From NCBI GenBank assembly GCA_001647635.1, contig CP014761.1, positions 2,170,001 through 2,234,000 on the forward strand: a stretch of DNA of 64,000 bases, in the 5' to 3' direction. Shown here piece by piece: positions 27,334 through 36,074 of this stretch; position 1 is the first letter of the stretch; each line of letters starts with the position of its first letter. Under the pieces are notes generated by a model. The model had not been told where the DNA came from. It did no database searches and was given only the letters and a program-made list of their open reading frames with translations. Source of the DNA: Leifsonia xyli (GTDB lineage Bacteria; Actinomycetota; Actinomycetes; Actinomycetales; Microbacteriaceae). Position numbers and translations under genes: made by a program.

Positions 27334-28364
27334 TGCGCACCATCCGGAGCACACGGGCCACGCGGGCGACCGCCGCGGCGATCATGGCCAGTGCCGTTCT
27401 GTGCCTGACCGCCTGCTGGGCGGAGAGCCCGCCGACGCCCGCTCCCTCCATCCCGGCAGGCCGGCAGTCCAAACCGGCAGCGAACTCGGGATGACGGGCG
27501 CCCACCGGTCCGAGCATCGTCTTCCGCAACACCGCCGCGGGCGCCGACTTCGGCAAGGTGTCGTCGGTCGCCCTGTCGGCGCCGGGTGGCGCGCGTACCG
27601 TCTCACCGCTCATCTGCGAGCGCGTCGCCGCTACCCGCAAGGCACTCTCCTGCCTGAGCCGGCTCGACACCGACCCGGTGGGGTATCGCGAGACGCTCTA
27701 CGAGGCGGACGGATCCGAGAACGTCTTCTGGTCGCTCCCCGGGCCGCCGAGCCGCACGCGCCTGTCGCCTGACTCCCAGCTCGCGGCCTGGACCGGCTTC
27801 GTCGACGGGGAATCGTACGGGGGCGTCGCCTTCTCGACGCAGACGATCATCACCCGGGTGCACGGCACCTACTACGGCCCGCTCGACGCCTTCACTTTCC
27901 TGGTGGATGCGAAACCCTACGCCGCCGCCGACCTCAACTTCTGGGGCGTGACGTTCGCCGACGACGGCAACTCCTTCTACGCGACGGCCGCCTCCGCCGG
28001 ACGCACGTGGCTGGTCCGCGGCAACCTCCGTGCGCGGACGCTCGTCGCGGTGCGCGAGGGCGCCGAGTGCCCGTCCCTGTCGCCGGATGGCACGCGGGTC
28101 GCCTACAAGAAGAACCTCGGCACGGTCGACGCTCCGCGGTGGACGCTCGCGGTCTACGACCTCGGGTCGAAGACCGAGACCGTCCTGCCGCTGAGGGGGA
28201 ACGTGGACGACCAGGCGGAGTGGCTGGACGACCGGACCCTGCTCTTCGGCCTCCCGGTGGCCGGCTCCGACGGCGACTTCACCGTGTACTCGGCGCCGGC
28301 GGACGGTTCGGCGGCCGAGTCGCCGTTCCTCGAGCACGCGTGGTCGCCGTCGGTCGTTCACTGA
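27333..28364 (+). pseudogene. PD40/WD40-like lipoprotein gene interrupted by an in-frame TGA
   Basis: The first 53 codons give a lipoprotein signal peptide with lipobox LTAC (Cys28) and a Pro/Ser linker. A TGA follows at 27492-27494. The same frame then continues without further stop to 28364, beginning GPSIVFRNTAAGADFGKV and containing beta-propeller-like repeats (LSPDGTRVAYKKN near codon 250). Replacement of the TGA by CGA would give one 343-residue secreted propeller lipoprotein. Alternatives are two adjacent small genes, with the second starting at GTG 27558. The sharing of one frame and the absence of a signal on the second part favour a nonsense mutation. Confidence 0.6.
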
Positions 28365-28836
28365 ACTCACCGGGGACCTCGCTGACCTGCGGGCTCCGAC
28401 CGTCTTTGCCGCAGGACCGGACGCCTCACTCGCGGAGAGCACCATCGTCTGGACGAGGACGGCCGCCACGAACGCCACCACGACGACGATCCGACGCGTC
28501 GTCCTTCACGCCGAAGGATCGATCGCCCCGGCACCCCTCGGGCGCGACGAAGGTCGTGCGGTGCGTCGTACGTTCCGTCGGGATGCGTGGCGTCGCCGGC
28601 ATCGCCCTCCTTCGCGGGCTCGCGTTTCACGTGTTCACCCACGTAGACGGAGGCGTCCACCGATCGTGACGCGAGTCGGCCAGAAGCGGCGGCGGCGGGA
28701 GCCGGCGGGTCCGTCATGCCCGAAAGGCGGGCCCGCCGACCTGCATCCGTCCCGCGCCGGATGAGGGGAGAGCAGCGGGGACGATGTCCTTGTATTGCAG
28801 CAGGTCCGAGGCGGTTGCGATAGACAGCGAGGGTGC
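28365..28836. other. 472-bp region without a convincing gene
   Basis: No gene can be supported here. A minus-strand open frame of 116 codons (28717 to 28367) exists, beginning DPPAPAAAASGRLASRSVDA, but it has no good ribosome site and turns arginine-rich. In the neighbouring frame a hydrophobic stretch (VVVVAFVAAVLVQTMVL) appears near 28480, so a decayed or frameshifted small membrane-protein gene is possible. No RNA gene or clear terminator was recognised. Confidence 0.4.
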
Positions 28837-29655
28837 CTACAGACGGCGCCAGTCATCCGACGTCAGGTGCGAGCCGGCCTGCGGACCCATCTGCAGCATC
28901 CCGCCATCGACCGCCCACGACGCGCCCGTGACGTAGGACGCTGCCGGCGAGGCGAGGAAGGCGATCACGGACGCGATCTCGCGCGCGTCTCCCGGACGGC
29001 CGAGCGGCACGCCGGGGCGGTGCACCTCGCGCGGGTCCTCGTCCTCGGCGTCGTTCATCGGCGTCGAGATCTCGCCCGGCGCCACCGCGTTGGCGGTGAT
29101 CCCGTACTCGCCGAGCTCGAGGGCCAGGGTCTTCAACAGACCGCCGAGCCCGTGCTTCGCGGCGTCGTAGGCGGCGGACCCGACCCGCGGCTGGTGCTCG
29201 TGGACGCTCGTCACACCGATGATGCGGCCGCCGCGTCCTGCATCCACCATCCGCCTGGCCATGCGCTGGATGCAGACGAACGCGCCGTCGAGGTCGCCGC
29301 AGATGGTCTTCCGCCAGGTCTCCCAGTCGGTGTCGAAGAACATCGTGCCGCCGTTGATGCCGGCGTTGTTGACGAAGACGTCGCAGCCGCCGAGCTCGTC
29401 GGCCAGCCGGTCGACGACGTCCCCGCACGCGGGGGCGTCCGTGGTGTCCAGCTGAGTGACGACCGCGCGGCGGCCTTTCTCGCGCACGAGCCGCGCGGTC
29501 TCCTCCGCGCCCTCCTCGTCGGAGTGCCAGGTGATGCCGACATCCATGCCCGCCTCCGCGAGGGCGACGGCCGTGGCGCGTCCGATGCCGGAGTCGGACC
29601 CGGTCACGATGGCGGTGCGCGGGTCGGTGAGCTCGGGGTAGGTGTGATCGGCCAT
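28837..29655 (-). CDS. Short-chain dehydrogenase/reductase
   Basis: 272 residues. The classical SDR elements are present: nucleotide-binding TGSDSGIGRA at about 19-28, NNAG at about 95-98, catalytic Ser in VTSVHE near 146, and Tyr-x-x-x-Lys as YDAAKHG near 160. SWAVDGGMLQ marks the C-terminus. The TGSDSGIG form and the N-terminal extension resemble YhdG/YghA-like general-stress oxidoreductases. The substrate is unknown. It is divergent from the HAD gene with 55 bp between the starts. Confidence 0.9.
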   Translation of the reverse strand: MADHTYPELTDPRTAIVTGSDSGIGRATAVALAEAGMDVGITWHSDEEGAEETARLVREKGRRAVVTQLDTTDAPACGDVVDRLADELGGCDVFVNNAGINGGTMFFDTDWETWRKTICGDLDGAFVCIQRMARRMVDAGRGGRIIGVTSVHEHQPRVGSAAYDAAKHGLGGLLKTLALELGEYGITANAVAPGEISTPMNDAEDEDPREVHRPGVPLGRPGDAREIASVIAFLASPAASYVTGASWAVDGGMLQMGPQAGSHLTSDDWRRL

Positions 29656-29710
29656 GTCCGGCACGGTGCACCCCATCCCGCCGCCGCGCAAGGGTGGTAG
29701 TCGTGGAGCC

Positions 29711-30379
29711 ATGACCATCTCCGCAGTGCTCTTCGACGTCGACGGCACGCTCGTGGACTCCAACTTCCTGCACGTCGACGCGTGGAGCCGCGCGTTCGCC
29801 GAGATGGGCACGCCGGTCGACTCCTGGCGCATCCACCGGGCCATCGGGCAGGACTCCGCCCGGCTGCTGGAGCAGCTGGTCGGCGAGCGCGACGACGAGT
29901 GGATCACGCGCGCGAAGGACCTGCACTCGCAGCACTACACGGAGCAGTCGGGCCGCTTGCGCGCGTTCGCCGAGGCGGCGGACCTGCTGCGCCAGCTGTC
30001 GGGTCGCGGCATCCGGGTGGTGCTGGCGACGTCGGCGCCCGAAGACGAGCTGAAGATGCTGATGGACGTGCTGGATGCGGAGGACGCCATCCACGCGACC
30101 ACGAACGCGGACGACGTGGCGACGGCCAAGCCCGAACCCGGCATCATCGAGGTCGCCCTGGATCGCGCCGGGGCTCAGCCGTCGGACGCGCTCTTCATCG
30201 GCGACTCGGTGTGGGACATGATGGCGGCCGCGCGGGCGCACGTGCGCTCCGCCGGTCTGCTCTCCGGCGGGGTCGGTCCGTCCGAGCTCTTGGAGGCGGG
30301 CGCGGTGTCGGTCTTCGACGACCCCGCCGACCTGCTGGCCCGCATTGACGGCGTGCTCAGCGGGCGCCGTTCCGCCTGA
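29711..30379 (+). CDS. HAD-superfamily phosphatase, beta-phosphoglucomutase-like
   Basis: 222 residues from the ATG at 29711. The HAD motifs are in order: LFDVDGTLVDS (motif I, Asp9 and Asp11), ATSAPEDE (motif II, near 114), AKPEPG with the motif III Lys (near 141), and FIGDSVWDM (motif IV, near 162). An alpha-helical cap (about 20-90) places it in subfamily I with phosphoglycolate phosphatase and beta-phosphoglucomutase. The substrate is unknown. Divergently transcribed from the SDR gene. Confidence 0.9.
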   Translation: MTISAVLFDVDGTLVDSNFLHVDAWSRAFAEMGTPVDSWRIHRAIGQDSARLLEQLVGERDDEWITRAKDLHSQHYTEQSGRLRAFAEAADLLRQLSGRGIRVVLATSAPEDELKMLMDVLDAEDAIHATTNADDVATAKPEPGIIEVALDRAGAQPSDALFIGDSVWDMMAAARAHVRSAGLLSGGVGPSELLEAGAVSVFDDPADLLARIDGVLSGRRSA

Positions 30380-30455
30380 GCCCGGCCGGACGCCCTCTTG
30401 CCAAGCCGCAGCGCGCGGCGTTCCATAGGACCGACGGCCCAGGAGAGGAGTCGCC

Positions 30456-30755
30456 ATGTCGGCGAGCGAGCTCGAGATGTCCAGCGTGCGGTACCCGTAT
30501 CGGGACCGCATCTTCCACGTGGAGAAGAAGTCGCCGGGGGTGTGGGTCGTCCTCGACGAATCGCACGCCGAACTCGGGACGCTGGTGCGCGTCGCGGTCG
30601 AGGGCGAGGAGCACGAGCCGGTGTTCGGCGCCGTGCCGCCCGGGTACACCGAGACGCTGCACGAAGGGTCGGACTGGCGGATGCTGGTCGCCTCCCTCAT
30701 CAACGAGTCGCTGGACGCGGAGACCGCGGCGACCGGGAACCAGGGCGAGGCATGA
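30456..30755 (+). CDS. Hypothetical protein (99 aa)
   Basis: Not recognised. A strong AGGAGAGGAG lies just before the ATG. The protein is soluble, acidic and has no signal peptide. The stop overlaps the start of the next gene by 4 bp (ATGA at 30752), so the two are translationally coupled and probably work together. Confidence 0.7.
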   Translation: MSASELEMSSVRYPYRDRIFHVEKKSPGVWVVLDESHAELGTLVRVAVEGEEHEPVFGAVPPGYTETLHEGSDWRMLVASLINESLDAETAATGNQGEA

Positions 30756-31099
30756 CCATCCACCTCAACAAGAAGGCCCTCGAGCACGCCAGGAAGCTGG
30801 TCGAGCAGGGGAAGGTCGTCCACGACGAGCGCGACGACTGGAGCGAGCACGCACCCAGCGCCGACGACGAGAACCGCTTCATCGAGAAGAACGGCTGGGA
30901 CGACTACGCGCTGTGGCACCTCGGTGAAGACCCGGACAAGTCCGAGGAGACGAAGGGCCGCTTCAGCTTCCCGTACGGCGATTTCTCGAAGGTGCACCGG
31001 TGTGCGGCCATCTCGTTGGAGAGCCGCGCAGCCCAGAACGACCACGACGACATCGCCCGCGAGACGAAGCGCCTGCTCGAGCTGATCGACGGGGAGTAG
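30752..31099 (+). CDS. Hypothetical protein (115 aa), conserved actinobacterial type
   Basis: 115 residues, highly charged. It opens with a short helix (HLNKKALEHARKLVEQGKV), then DDWSEHAPS and a central GRFSFPYGDFSKVHRCA region around 70-86 that looks like a conserved core. I recall similar uncharacterised proteins in Microbacteriaceae, but no function is known to me. The ATGA overlap with the upstream gene marks a two-gene operon. Confidence 0.75.
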   Translation: MTIHLNKKALEHARKLVEQGKVVHDERDDWSEHAPSADDENRFIEKNGWDDYALWHLGEDPDKSEETKGRFSFPYGDFSKVHRCAAISLESRAAQNDHDDIARETKRLLELIDGE

Positions 31100-31121
31100 C
31101 GGCCGGGATACGATTCCCGGG

Positions 31122-31313
31122 ATGAACGCGACGCTGCGCACGGCGCTCGGCTGGGTCGCCGCCGTGCTGCTGAACGTCGGCGCGTTCCTCGTCGTCGTCG
31201 GACTGCTGCTGCCGCGGGCGGGCGGAGACGTCTCCGTGCTGCTCGTCGGCGCGGTCTGCTGCGCCGTGGGCCTGGGCGCCGGCGCGGGATGGCTGATGGG
31301 CCGGGGCCGCTGA
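31122..31313 (+). CDS. Small two-helix membrane protein (63 aa)
   Basis: 63 residues with two hydrophobic segments (about 7-29 and 36-58) joined by a short PRAGGD loop. The second segment contains a GLGAGAGW glycine run and the protein ends in GRGR, so both termini are probably cytoplasmic. Function unknown. It is followed directly by a strong terminator hairpin and likely ends the 30456-31313 transcript. Confidence 0.6.
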   Translation: MNATLRTALGWVAAVLLNVGAFLVVVGLLLPRAGGDVSVLLVGAVCCAVGLGAGAGWLMGRGR

Positions 31314-31320
31314 CACAGCA

Positions 31321-31355
31321 ACGACCCCGCCCTGGGATGAAGGGGGCGGGGTCGT
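31321..31355 (+). terminator. Rho-independent-type terminator hairpin
   Basis: ACGACCCCGCCC (31321-31332) pairs perfectly with GGGCGGGGTCGT (31344-31355) across an 11-nt loop, giving a 12-bp GC-rich stem 8 bp after the small membrane protein gene. There is no U tract, as is common in high-GC actinobacteria. It could serve transcripts from both sides. Confidence 0.7.
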
Positions 31356-31394
31356 CCGTGCACCGGCGCAGAGCCGGTGGCTGGGTGGGACCGA

Positions 31395-31715
31395 TCAGTC
31401 CGGCGGCTCGCTGGCTCCGGTGCCGCTGACCAGGTCCGGGTTGGACGGGTGCTCGGCCGGGTCGAAGTCGGCGGGCGGAGGCTCGGCGCCGTCGGAGCCG
31501 CCCCCGGCGTCCGCGGTCGTCACATCCTCGGCCCCTTCCGGCGCGATCCCCGTCTCGCCGGGCGCCGAGACGTCTCCCGACTGGCCCGGTTCGGTCTCCG
31601 CGGGCTCCGCAGCCTGGGCGTCGTTGTCACCGCCGCCCTGCTCGAAGCGCTCCGGCTTGTCCTCGGCGGGCACGCCCTCGGAGTCGGTGTTCGGCAGTCC
31701 GCTCGTGTCGCTCAT
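31395..31715 (-). CDS. Acidic low-complexity protein (106 aa)
   Basis: 106 residues of Gly, Ala, Asp, Glu, Pro and Ser with almost no hydrophobic core, predicted to be disordered. No motif, signal or membrane segment is seen. It follows a second acidic disordered protein 22 bp upstream, so the pair is probably cotranscribed. Such proteins are common in Microbacteriaceae and may be osmotic or desiccation protectants, but that is a guess. Confidence 0.65.
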   Translation of the reverse strand: MSDTSGLPNTDSEGVPAEDKPERFEQGGGDNDAQAAEPAETEPGQSGDVSAPGETGIAPEGAEDVTTADAGGGSDGAEPPPADFDPAEHPSNPDLVSGTGASEPPD

Positions 31716-31737
31716 GCTTCGCTCCTTCCCGGCAGCC

Positions 31738-31965
31738 TCACGGCTTGCCCTCTTCGCTGTACGAGGTCGCGGAGTCCGCATCCTCGTCCGCGTCCGCGCC
31801 CGCCGCGAGGCGGTCGCCATCCGGGTCGCCGATCACCTCGTCGAAGAGGCTGCGGTTCCCGCCGGGCTCGACGGCACCGCCGTCGTCGCCCTCGAGATCA
31901 CCGGCCAGCCCGTTGGTGGGGTCAGAGCCGGTGATCGGCTCCTGTTCGTCACGCGAATCCGTCAT
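31738..31965 (-). CDS. Acidic low-complexity protein (75 aa)
   Basis: 75 residues, about one third Asp and Glu. It starts TDSRDEQEPITGSDPTNGLAG and contains SLFDEVIGDPDGDR near 39-52, which could form the only short helix. Otherwise it looks disordered. The neighbouring acidic gene downstream has the same composition. No function can be assigned. Confidence 0.6.
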   Translation of the reverse strand: MTDSRDEQEPITGSDPTNGLAGDLEGDDGGAVEPGGNRSLFDEVIGDPDGDRLAAGADADEDADSATSYSEEGKP

Positions 31966-32005
31966 GCGGCACAGAGAACGCCCGGTCCGCCCGACCCGCA
32001 AGGGG

Positions 32006-34870
32006 TTACCGGGGCGGTGGGCCCGGCGTACGGTGAAGCCGCTCGATCACATCCAGGAGCGCCACCCGGTACTGCGGGGCGGACTGGTAGTCGGGATGCG
32101 TCGCCACCTTCACCAGGTAGCGCGGCGGCCCGAACTCGTCGGCGCCGCGGTCGAGATCGTCGGGCCGCCGGTCGTCCAGGCGGTAGCTGTTGATCGGGAA
32201 GCCCAGGTAGTCCGTGCGGCGCCACAGGTTCACCCACGCGACCGACCCGTCCGGCTGCGTCAGCAGTTGCACGAGGGACGGGTCGTCTGCTCCGGAGGTG
32301 TCCACGACGACCGGGTCGCCGTCCTGGTCGAGCTCGACCTGTGTGAACCACGGGTCGCCTTTGCCGAGCAGGGGACGCCGGGACCCGAGCGTGCCGAGCG
32401 CATCCGGGCCGAAGAGCTCCGGGAAGAAGCGGCCGAAGTACACGCGCAGCTGGGCGCCGTAGGTGAGCAGGCCCACGTTGTGGAGGCGGTCGGCGTCGGC
32501 GGGGCGGAGGGTGAACAGGGTCGATACCGCCAGCACCGCGCCGAGGCTGTGGGCCGACACCACCACGCTGAACGGGCGGTCGCGCCCCAGCGCCTCCTCC
32601 TCCTGGGCGTCGCGCCAGCTGAGCCGGGCGGCGAGGTCCATGCCCTCGGGCGGCACGAGATCGTGCGTGAGCCAGTCGGTGACCCGGTCGCGCACCTCCG
32701 GGACCACGCGCTCGGCGTAACAGGGCGGACCGAAGGGATGGCCGGCGCGCGGCAGGAAGCACATGAGGTCCCACATCACGCTGATCGGGCGCTCCTTCGC
32801 GGTGAGCGCGTTCTCGACGATGACAGCCAGGATGGCCGCGGCGATGACGGCGAGCGCCGGTCCGACGAGCGCGTCGATCGCGCGGAACGGCGCCGAGTAC
32901 GACACGGCGAGCGCCACGACGAACCCCAGGGCGAGCAGCCCGGCCAGGATGCCGAGGATGGGCTCCCCGCGGTGGACGAGGGCGGCCATCCGTCGGGCGC
33001 GGAGGATCTTGAGCGCCAGTCGGTCGGCGGTCGTGCTCGCGGCGATGCGGCCGTCGCGGTACGAGTCGACCTGCTCCAGCAGCGGACGGCGCCCGTCGCG
33101 GGTGCGCGGGGTCGTGAGGAGCGGCATCCACCGCAGCAGCGACAGTGCGATGCCCGCGGCGACGAGCACCAGGGCGAGGGCGATGAACGGGAGCACGTCG
33201 CCGAAGTTGTGGTAGACGATCGGCGGGCGAAGGACGGTGTGCGGCCCGGCGGACGCGCACCCGCACGGCGGCGACCCGCTGACCAACCAGCCCTGCACGC
33301 CGAGGACCAGCAGCGTGGACAGGATCATCGCGGCGCCGAGCGAGAGCAGCATGATGATCCCCGGTCCCATGCCGGCCCAGCCCTCCGCGTGGAAGCGCTC
33401 CGGGGGTCCCGCGCGGCGCCCCGCCCGCGAGCGCGGCCACCACCACACGAAGAACAGCTGCAGGGCGGTGGCCACGGCCGCCACCGCGAACAGCGGGAGG
33501 CGCAGCGGGCCGGGAGTGCCATCCTGCGTCGGCGGGTTCTGCGCAACCCCGGCGAGGAACGCCAGCCCGGCGATCGTCATGAGCACGATCGACAGCCAGT
33601 GGGGAACTCCGCGGCGCCAGCCGAGGGCCGAGATGCAGATCGCGACCAGCACCCCGAGGATGATGGACGGCGCGGTCGCCAGCCCGAGGAAGGTGCTCCC
33701 TCCTGCCGCGTCGTACTGGCCGCCGAACCACAGCGACGCGCCGACGAACACGTACACGAGGACGGCTGCGACGAGGATCCAGGCGGTCACGGTGCCCGTG
33801 CGGCGGAGTCGATCGCGCAGGAACTCGTCCACCGCCACCTGCCCAGGGCTCGTCGTCTCGGCGAGAGCGCCGACGCAGGTGATGGCGACCACCAGCCCGG
33901 CGGCGGCGACCAGGCCGCCGATGAGGACCGGCAGGCTCCCCATCCGCGCCGCCGTGCCCAGGCACTCCCCGGACACGAAGGTCTGCAGCTTGGCGCAGGC
34001 CTCGGCCGCCGAGAACATCCGGTCCCAGGCCAGGAGCAGTGCGACGAGCAGGAAGGTCGCCGCGAGGTGCAGCCGCTCGGTGGGCGAGCCGACCCGGGCG
34101 GTGCGCCAGAATCCTTCGGAGGCGAGCGGACGCAGTCTGCCGGTCCGCTTGATACCGCGGCCGCCCATGCGGTCGGCCGCGTCGAAGATGGCGGCCTCAT
34201 AGCGGACACGCGCACGCCGCGACACGAGGAAGAGCAGCAGCACGCCCGCGATCGGGATCAGCGACAGGATCGCGAGCTGCGGGCCGCGCCAGCTGAGCGG
34301 CGGGAGGCTGAAGAAGTCCGCGAACCCGCTCGGCAGCGCTGTGCAGGCGGTGCCGCTGATGCACTGGACGCCCAGGTCGAGGCTCACCGATCCGAGCGCG
34401 CAGACGTAGAGCAGGGTGAGGCCGAGCGCGAAGATGCGGAGGGACGCGCCGCCCACTCCCGACTCCCACTCCCCGCCGGGCCGCTGAGTCGGGATGCGCC
34501 GGGTCCAGTAGGCCGTGTTCGCCAGCCCGAAGGGGGCAAGCAGCAGCCACGCCAGCTGGACGAACAGCTGGCCGATGAACAGGAGGGGACCTGATCCGAA
34601 GCGTGCCAGCCGGCCCCACGAGTACGCCTCGGTGCGCACATCCGGCGGCGGGACGGCCGGGTCGATCGTACCGGGGGCGTCGTCCGGGTCGCGGTCGGGC
34701 TCGTCCTGCTTCGGGGCCCACCAGAAGCCGCCGTTCTCATCGCCCTGGGTCTGTCGCAGCTCGCTCTGCTCGCGCCCGAGGATCTCGGTCGGCGGCGTGT
34801 TCTTGATGCCGTGGATCCGCAGCTCCAGCACGTGGTGCGGCCACGCGTCCGGCTGTGCGTCTTCGCTCAT
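32006..34870 (-). CDS. Large multi-spanning membrane protein with alpha/beta-hydrolase (lipase-like) domain
   Basis: 954 residues from the ATG at 34870; ATG 34882 and GTG 34891 are alternative starts. It opens with a soluble segment, VLELRIHGIKNTPP (about 14-27), typical of the first strand and oxyanion region of serine hydrolases. About a dozen membrane helices follow (about 95-650), and then a C-terminal part with VVVSAHSLGAVLA (Ser near 772) as the nucleophile elbow. The hydrolase fold is thus split by a membrane domain. Catalytic acid and His are not obvious. It is a conserved but uncharacterised actinobacterial type; a lipid or surface-ester substrate is inferred from membrane placement. 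Confidence 0.75.
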   Translation of the reverse strand: MSEDAQPDAWPHHVLELRIHGIKNTPPTEILGREQSELRQTQGDENGGFWWAPKQDEPDRDPDDAPGTIDPAVPPPDVRTEAYSWGRLARFGSGPLLFIGQLFVQLAWLLLAPFGLANTAYWTRRIPTQRPGGEWESGVGGASLRIFALGLTLLYVCALGSVSLDLGVQCISGTACTALPSGFADFFSLPPLSWRGPQLAILSLIPIAGVLLLFLVSRRARVRYEAAIFDAADRMGGRGIKRTGRLRPLASEGFWRTARVGSPTERLHLAATFLLVALLLAWDRMFSAAEACAKLQTFVSGECLGTAARMGSLPVLIGGLVAAAGLVVAITCVGALAETTSPGQVAVDEFLRDRLRRTGTVTAWILVAAVLVYVFVGASLWFGGQYDAAGGSTFLGLATAPSIILGVLVAICISALGWRRGVPHWLSIVLMTIAGLAFLAGVAQNPPTQDGTPGPLRLPLFAVAAVATALQLFFVWWWPRSRAGRRAGPPERFHAEGWAGMGPGIIMLLSLGAAMILSTLLVLGVQGWLVSGSPPCGCASAGPHTVLRPPIVYHNFGDVLPFIALALVLVAAGIALSLLRWMPLLTTPRTRDGRRPLLEQVDSYRDGRIAASTTADRLALKILRARRMAALVHRGEPILGILAGLLALGFVVALAVSYSAPFRAIDALVGPALAVIAAAILAVIVENALTAKERPISVMWDLMCFLPRAGHPFGPPCYAERVVPEVRDRVTDWLTHDLVPPEGMDLAARLSWRDAQEEEALGRDRPFSVVVSAHSLGAVLAVSTLFTLRPADADRLHNVGLLTYGAQLRVYFGRFFPELFGPDALGTLGSRRPLLGKGDPWFTQVELDQDGDPVVVDTSGADDPSLVQLLTQPDGSVAWVNLWRRTDYLGFPINSYRLDDRRPDDLDRGADEFGPPRYLVKVATHPDYQSAPQYRVALLDVIERLHRTPGPPPR

Positions 34871-34981
34871 GGGTCCGCCCATCGTCGTCACGACGCGCAG
34901 AGACTACTCCGCCGTACGCGTGCGCGGCTACGGCGCCTCCACCTGTAGCCGTCGGCGGCGGTACGGCGTAGTGTCCGTCGT

Positions 34982-35206
34982 ATGAGCAACCCAGAGCAGC
35001 CGATCGGCGACGCACGCGACAACCTCGAGGGCAGCTACACCGAGGCCGACGGCGAGGCGCCGCACGAGCGCACGGTCCACGGCCAGTACACGGAGACGGA
35101 CGGCGTCGGCCCCGAGACCGCGACCGAGGGCACGTACACGGACTCCGACGAGCCCGTCGACGCACCCGAGGGCGAGTACACCGAGGGCGACTACGACGAG
35201 CCGTGA
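34982..35206 (+). CDS. Acidic tyrosine-repeat protein (74 aa)
   Basis: 74 residues carrying four copies of the pattern G-x-Y-T-E/D-x-D/G (at about 17, 34, 49 and 64): GSYTEAD, GQYTETD, GTYTDSD and GEYTEGD, each spaced 15-17 residues apart. There is no hydrophobic core, so it is probably disordered. Function unknown. It is divergent from the large membrane hydrolase gene. Confidence 0.65.
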   Translation: MSNPEQPIGDARDNLEGSYTEADGEAPHERTVHGQYTETDGVGPETATEGTYTDSDEPVDAPEGEYTEGDYDEP

Positions 35207-35218
35207 GCTCGTCGGCCG

Positions 35219-35407
35219 TCAGGCGTAGCGCTTGCGCGCCTTCTCGGCCTGCGCCTTGGCCTTCTTGCGCGCCTTCTTGACGTCGGGCGAGTTCCAGAAG
35301 GAGGTCACCGCTTCGGTGATCTGCTCGTAGCGCTCGCGGCCTGCGCGTGCGCCGAGGAGGTACGCCGCCGCGACGACGACGAGGATGACGAGAGTCTTGG
35401 GTCGCAT
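35219..35407 (-). CDS. YtxH-like small membrane-anchored protein (62 aa)
   Basis: 62 residues: an N-terminal membrane helix (about 4-20, TLVILVVVAAAYLLGA) followed by GRERYEQI and a very basic, Lys/Arg/Ala-rich helix to the end. The plan matches small YtxH-type stress proteins. Function uncertain. Confidence 0.65.
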   Translation of the reverse strand: MRPKTLVILVVVAAAYLLGARAGRERYEQITEAVTSFWNSPDVKKARKKAKAQAEKARKRYA

Positions 35408-35423
35408 GTCTCGACGGTATACC

Positions 35424-36053
35424 TCAGGCCGCGGTCTGCGAAGGTCCGTACACCAGCCTGTGGATGAGCGCGTGGAGCGGTCCGGCGAGGAACAGCAGAA
35501 ACAGCCAGAACATGTTCACGGCCGGAATCAGGACAGCGAGGACCAGGGCCACCGCCATGAGGATGAGCTCTGCTATGCCGGCCGTCCGGTCGATGGTCGC
35601 GCGGCCTTCCTCCGTCATCAGTTCCGGATGCCGCCACAGCTCCATCCCGATCAAACGCATAGCGAGGGAGGCGACGATCATGTTCCCGATGTACAGCGCG
35701 TACACGTCGGGACGTTCCCCTGCGCCGTTGGACAGCACGTTCGCGCTGAACGGGATGGCCACGATCGCCAGCAGCCAGAGGAAGTTGTACCAGACCATCG
35801 CGCCGTCGTAGGAGCTCACCGCCTCGAAGACGCGGTGGTGGACCACCCAGAACCGGGCGATCACCGCGAACGAGATCACGAACGCCAGGATCTCCCAGAA
35901 GTTCTCACCGACGAAGTCGCCGAAACTCTGGCGCCCGATCTGCGATGCCGCATCCACCAGGGGCAGGATGAGCAGCGTTATCGCGATCGCGACCGTCGCG
36001 TCGGAGAAGTTGACGAGCCGGTCAAGCCCGCGCTCGGTCCTGATCGGCGCCAT
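35424..36053 (-). CDS. TMEM175-like potassium channel family protein (DUF1211)
   Basis: 209 residues from the ATG at 36053. The family signature FSDA is at 16-19 within RLVNFSDATVAIAITLLIL, followed by FWVVHHRVF near 68-76. About six hydrophobic helices fit the six-helix half-channel of bacterial TMEM175 proteins, which form potassium-selective tetramers. The usual Arg before FSDA is Asn here (VNFSDA). It lies next to a TetR gene with no overlap and is probably monocistronic. Confidence 0.85.
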   Translation of the reverse strand: MAPIRTERGLDRLVNFSDATVAIAITLLILPLVDAASQIGRQSFGDFVGENFWEILAFVISFAVIARFWVVHHRVFEAVSSYDGAMVWYNFLWLLAIVAIPFSANVLSNGAGERPDVYALYIGNMIVASLAMRLIGMELWRHPELMTEEGRATIDRTAGIAELILMAVALVLAVLIPAVNMFWLFLLFLAGPLHALIHRLVYGPSQTAA

Positions 36054-36074
36054 GCGGACATTCTGCCGCACCGG

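Noticed and set aside
28367..28717. 116-codon minus-strand open frame as a gene
   Set aside because: No ribosome site, arginine-rich second half and no recognisable family. Kept only as a note on the region.
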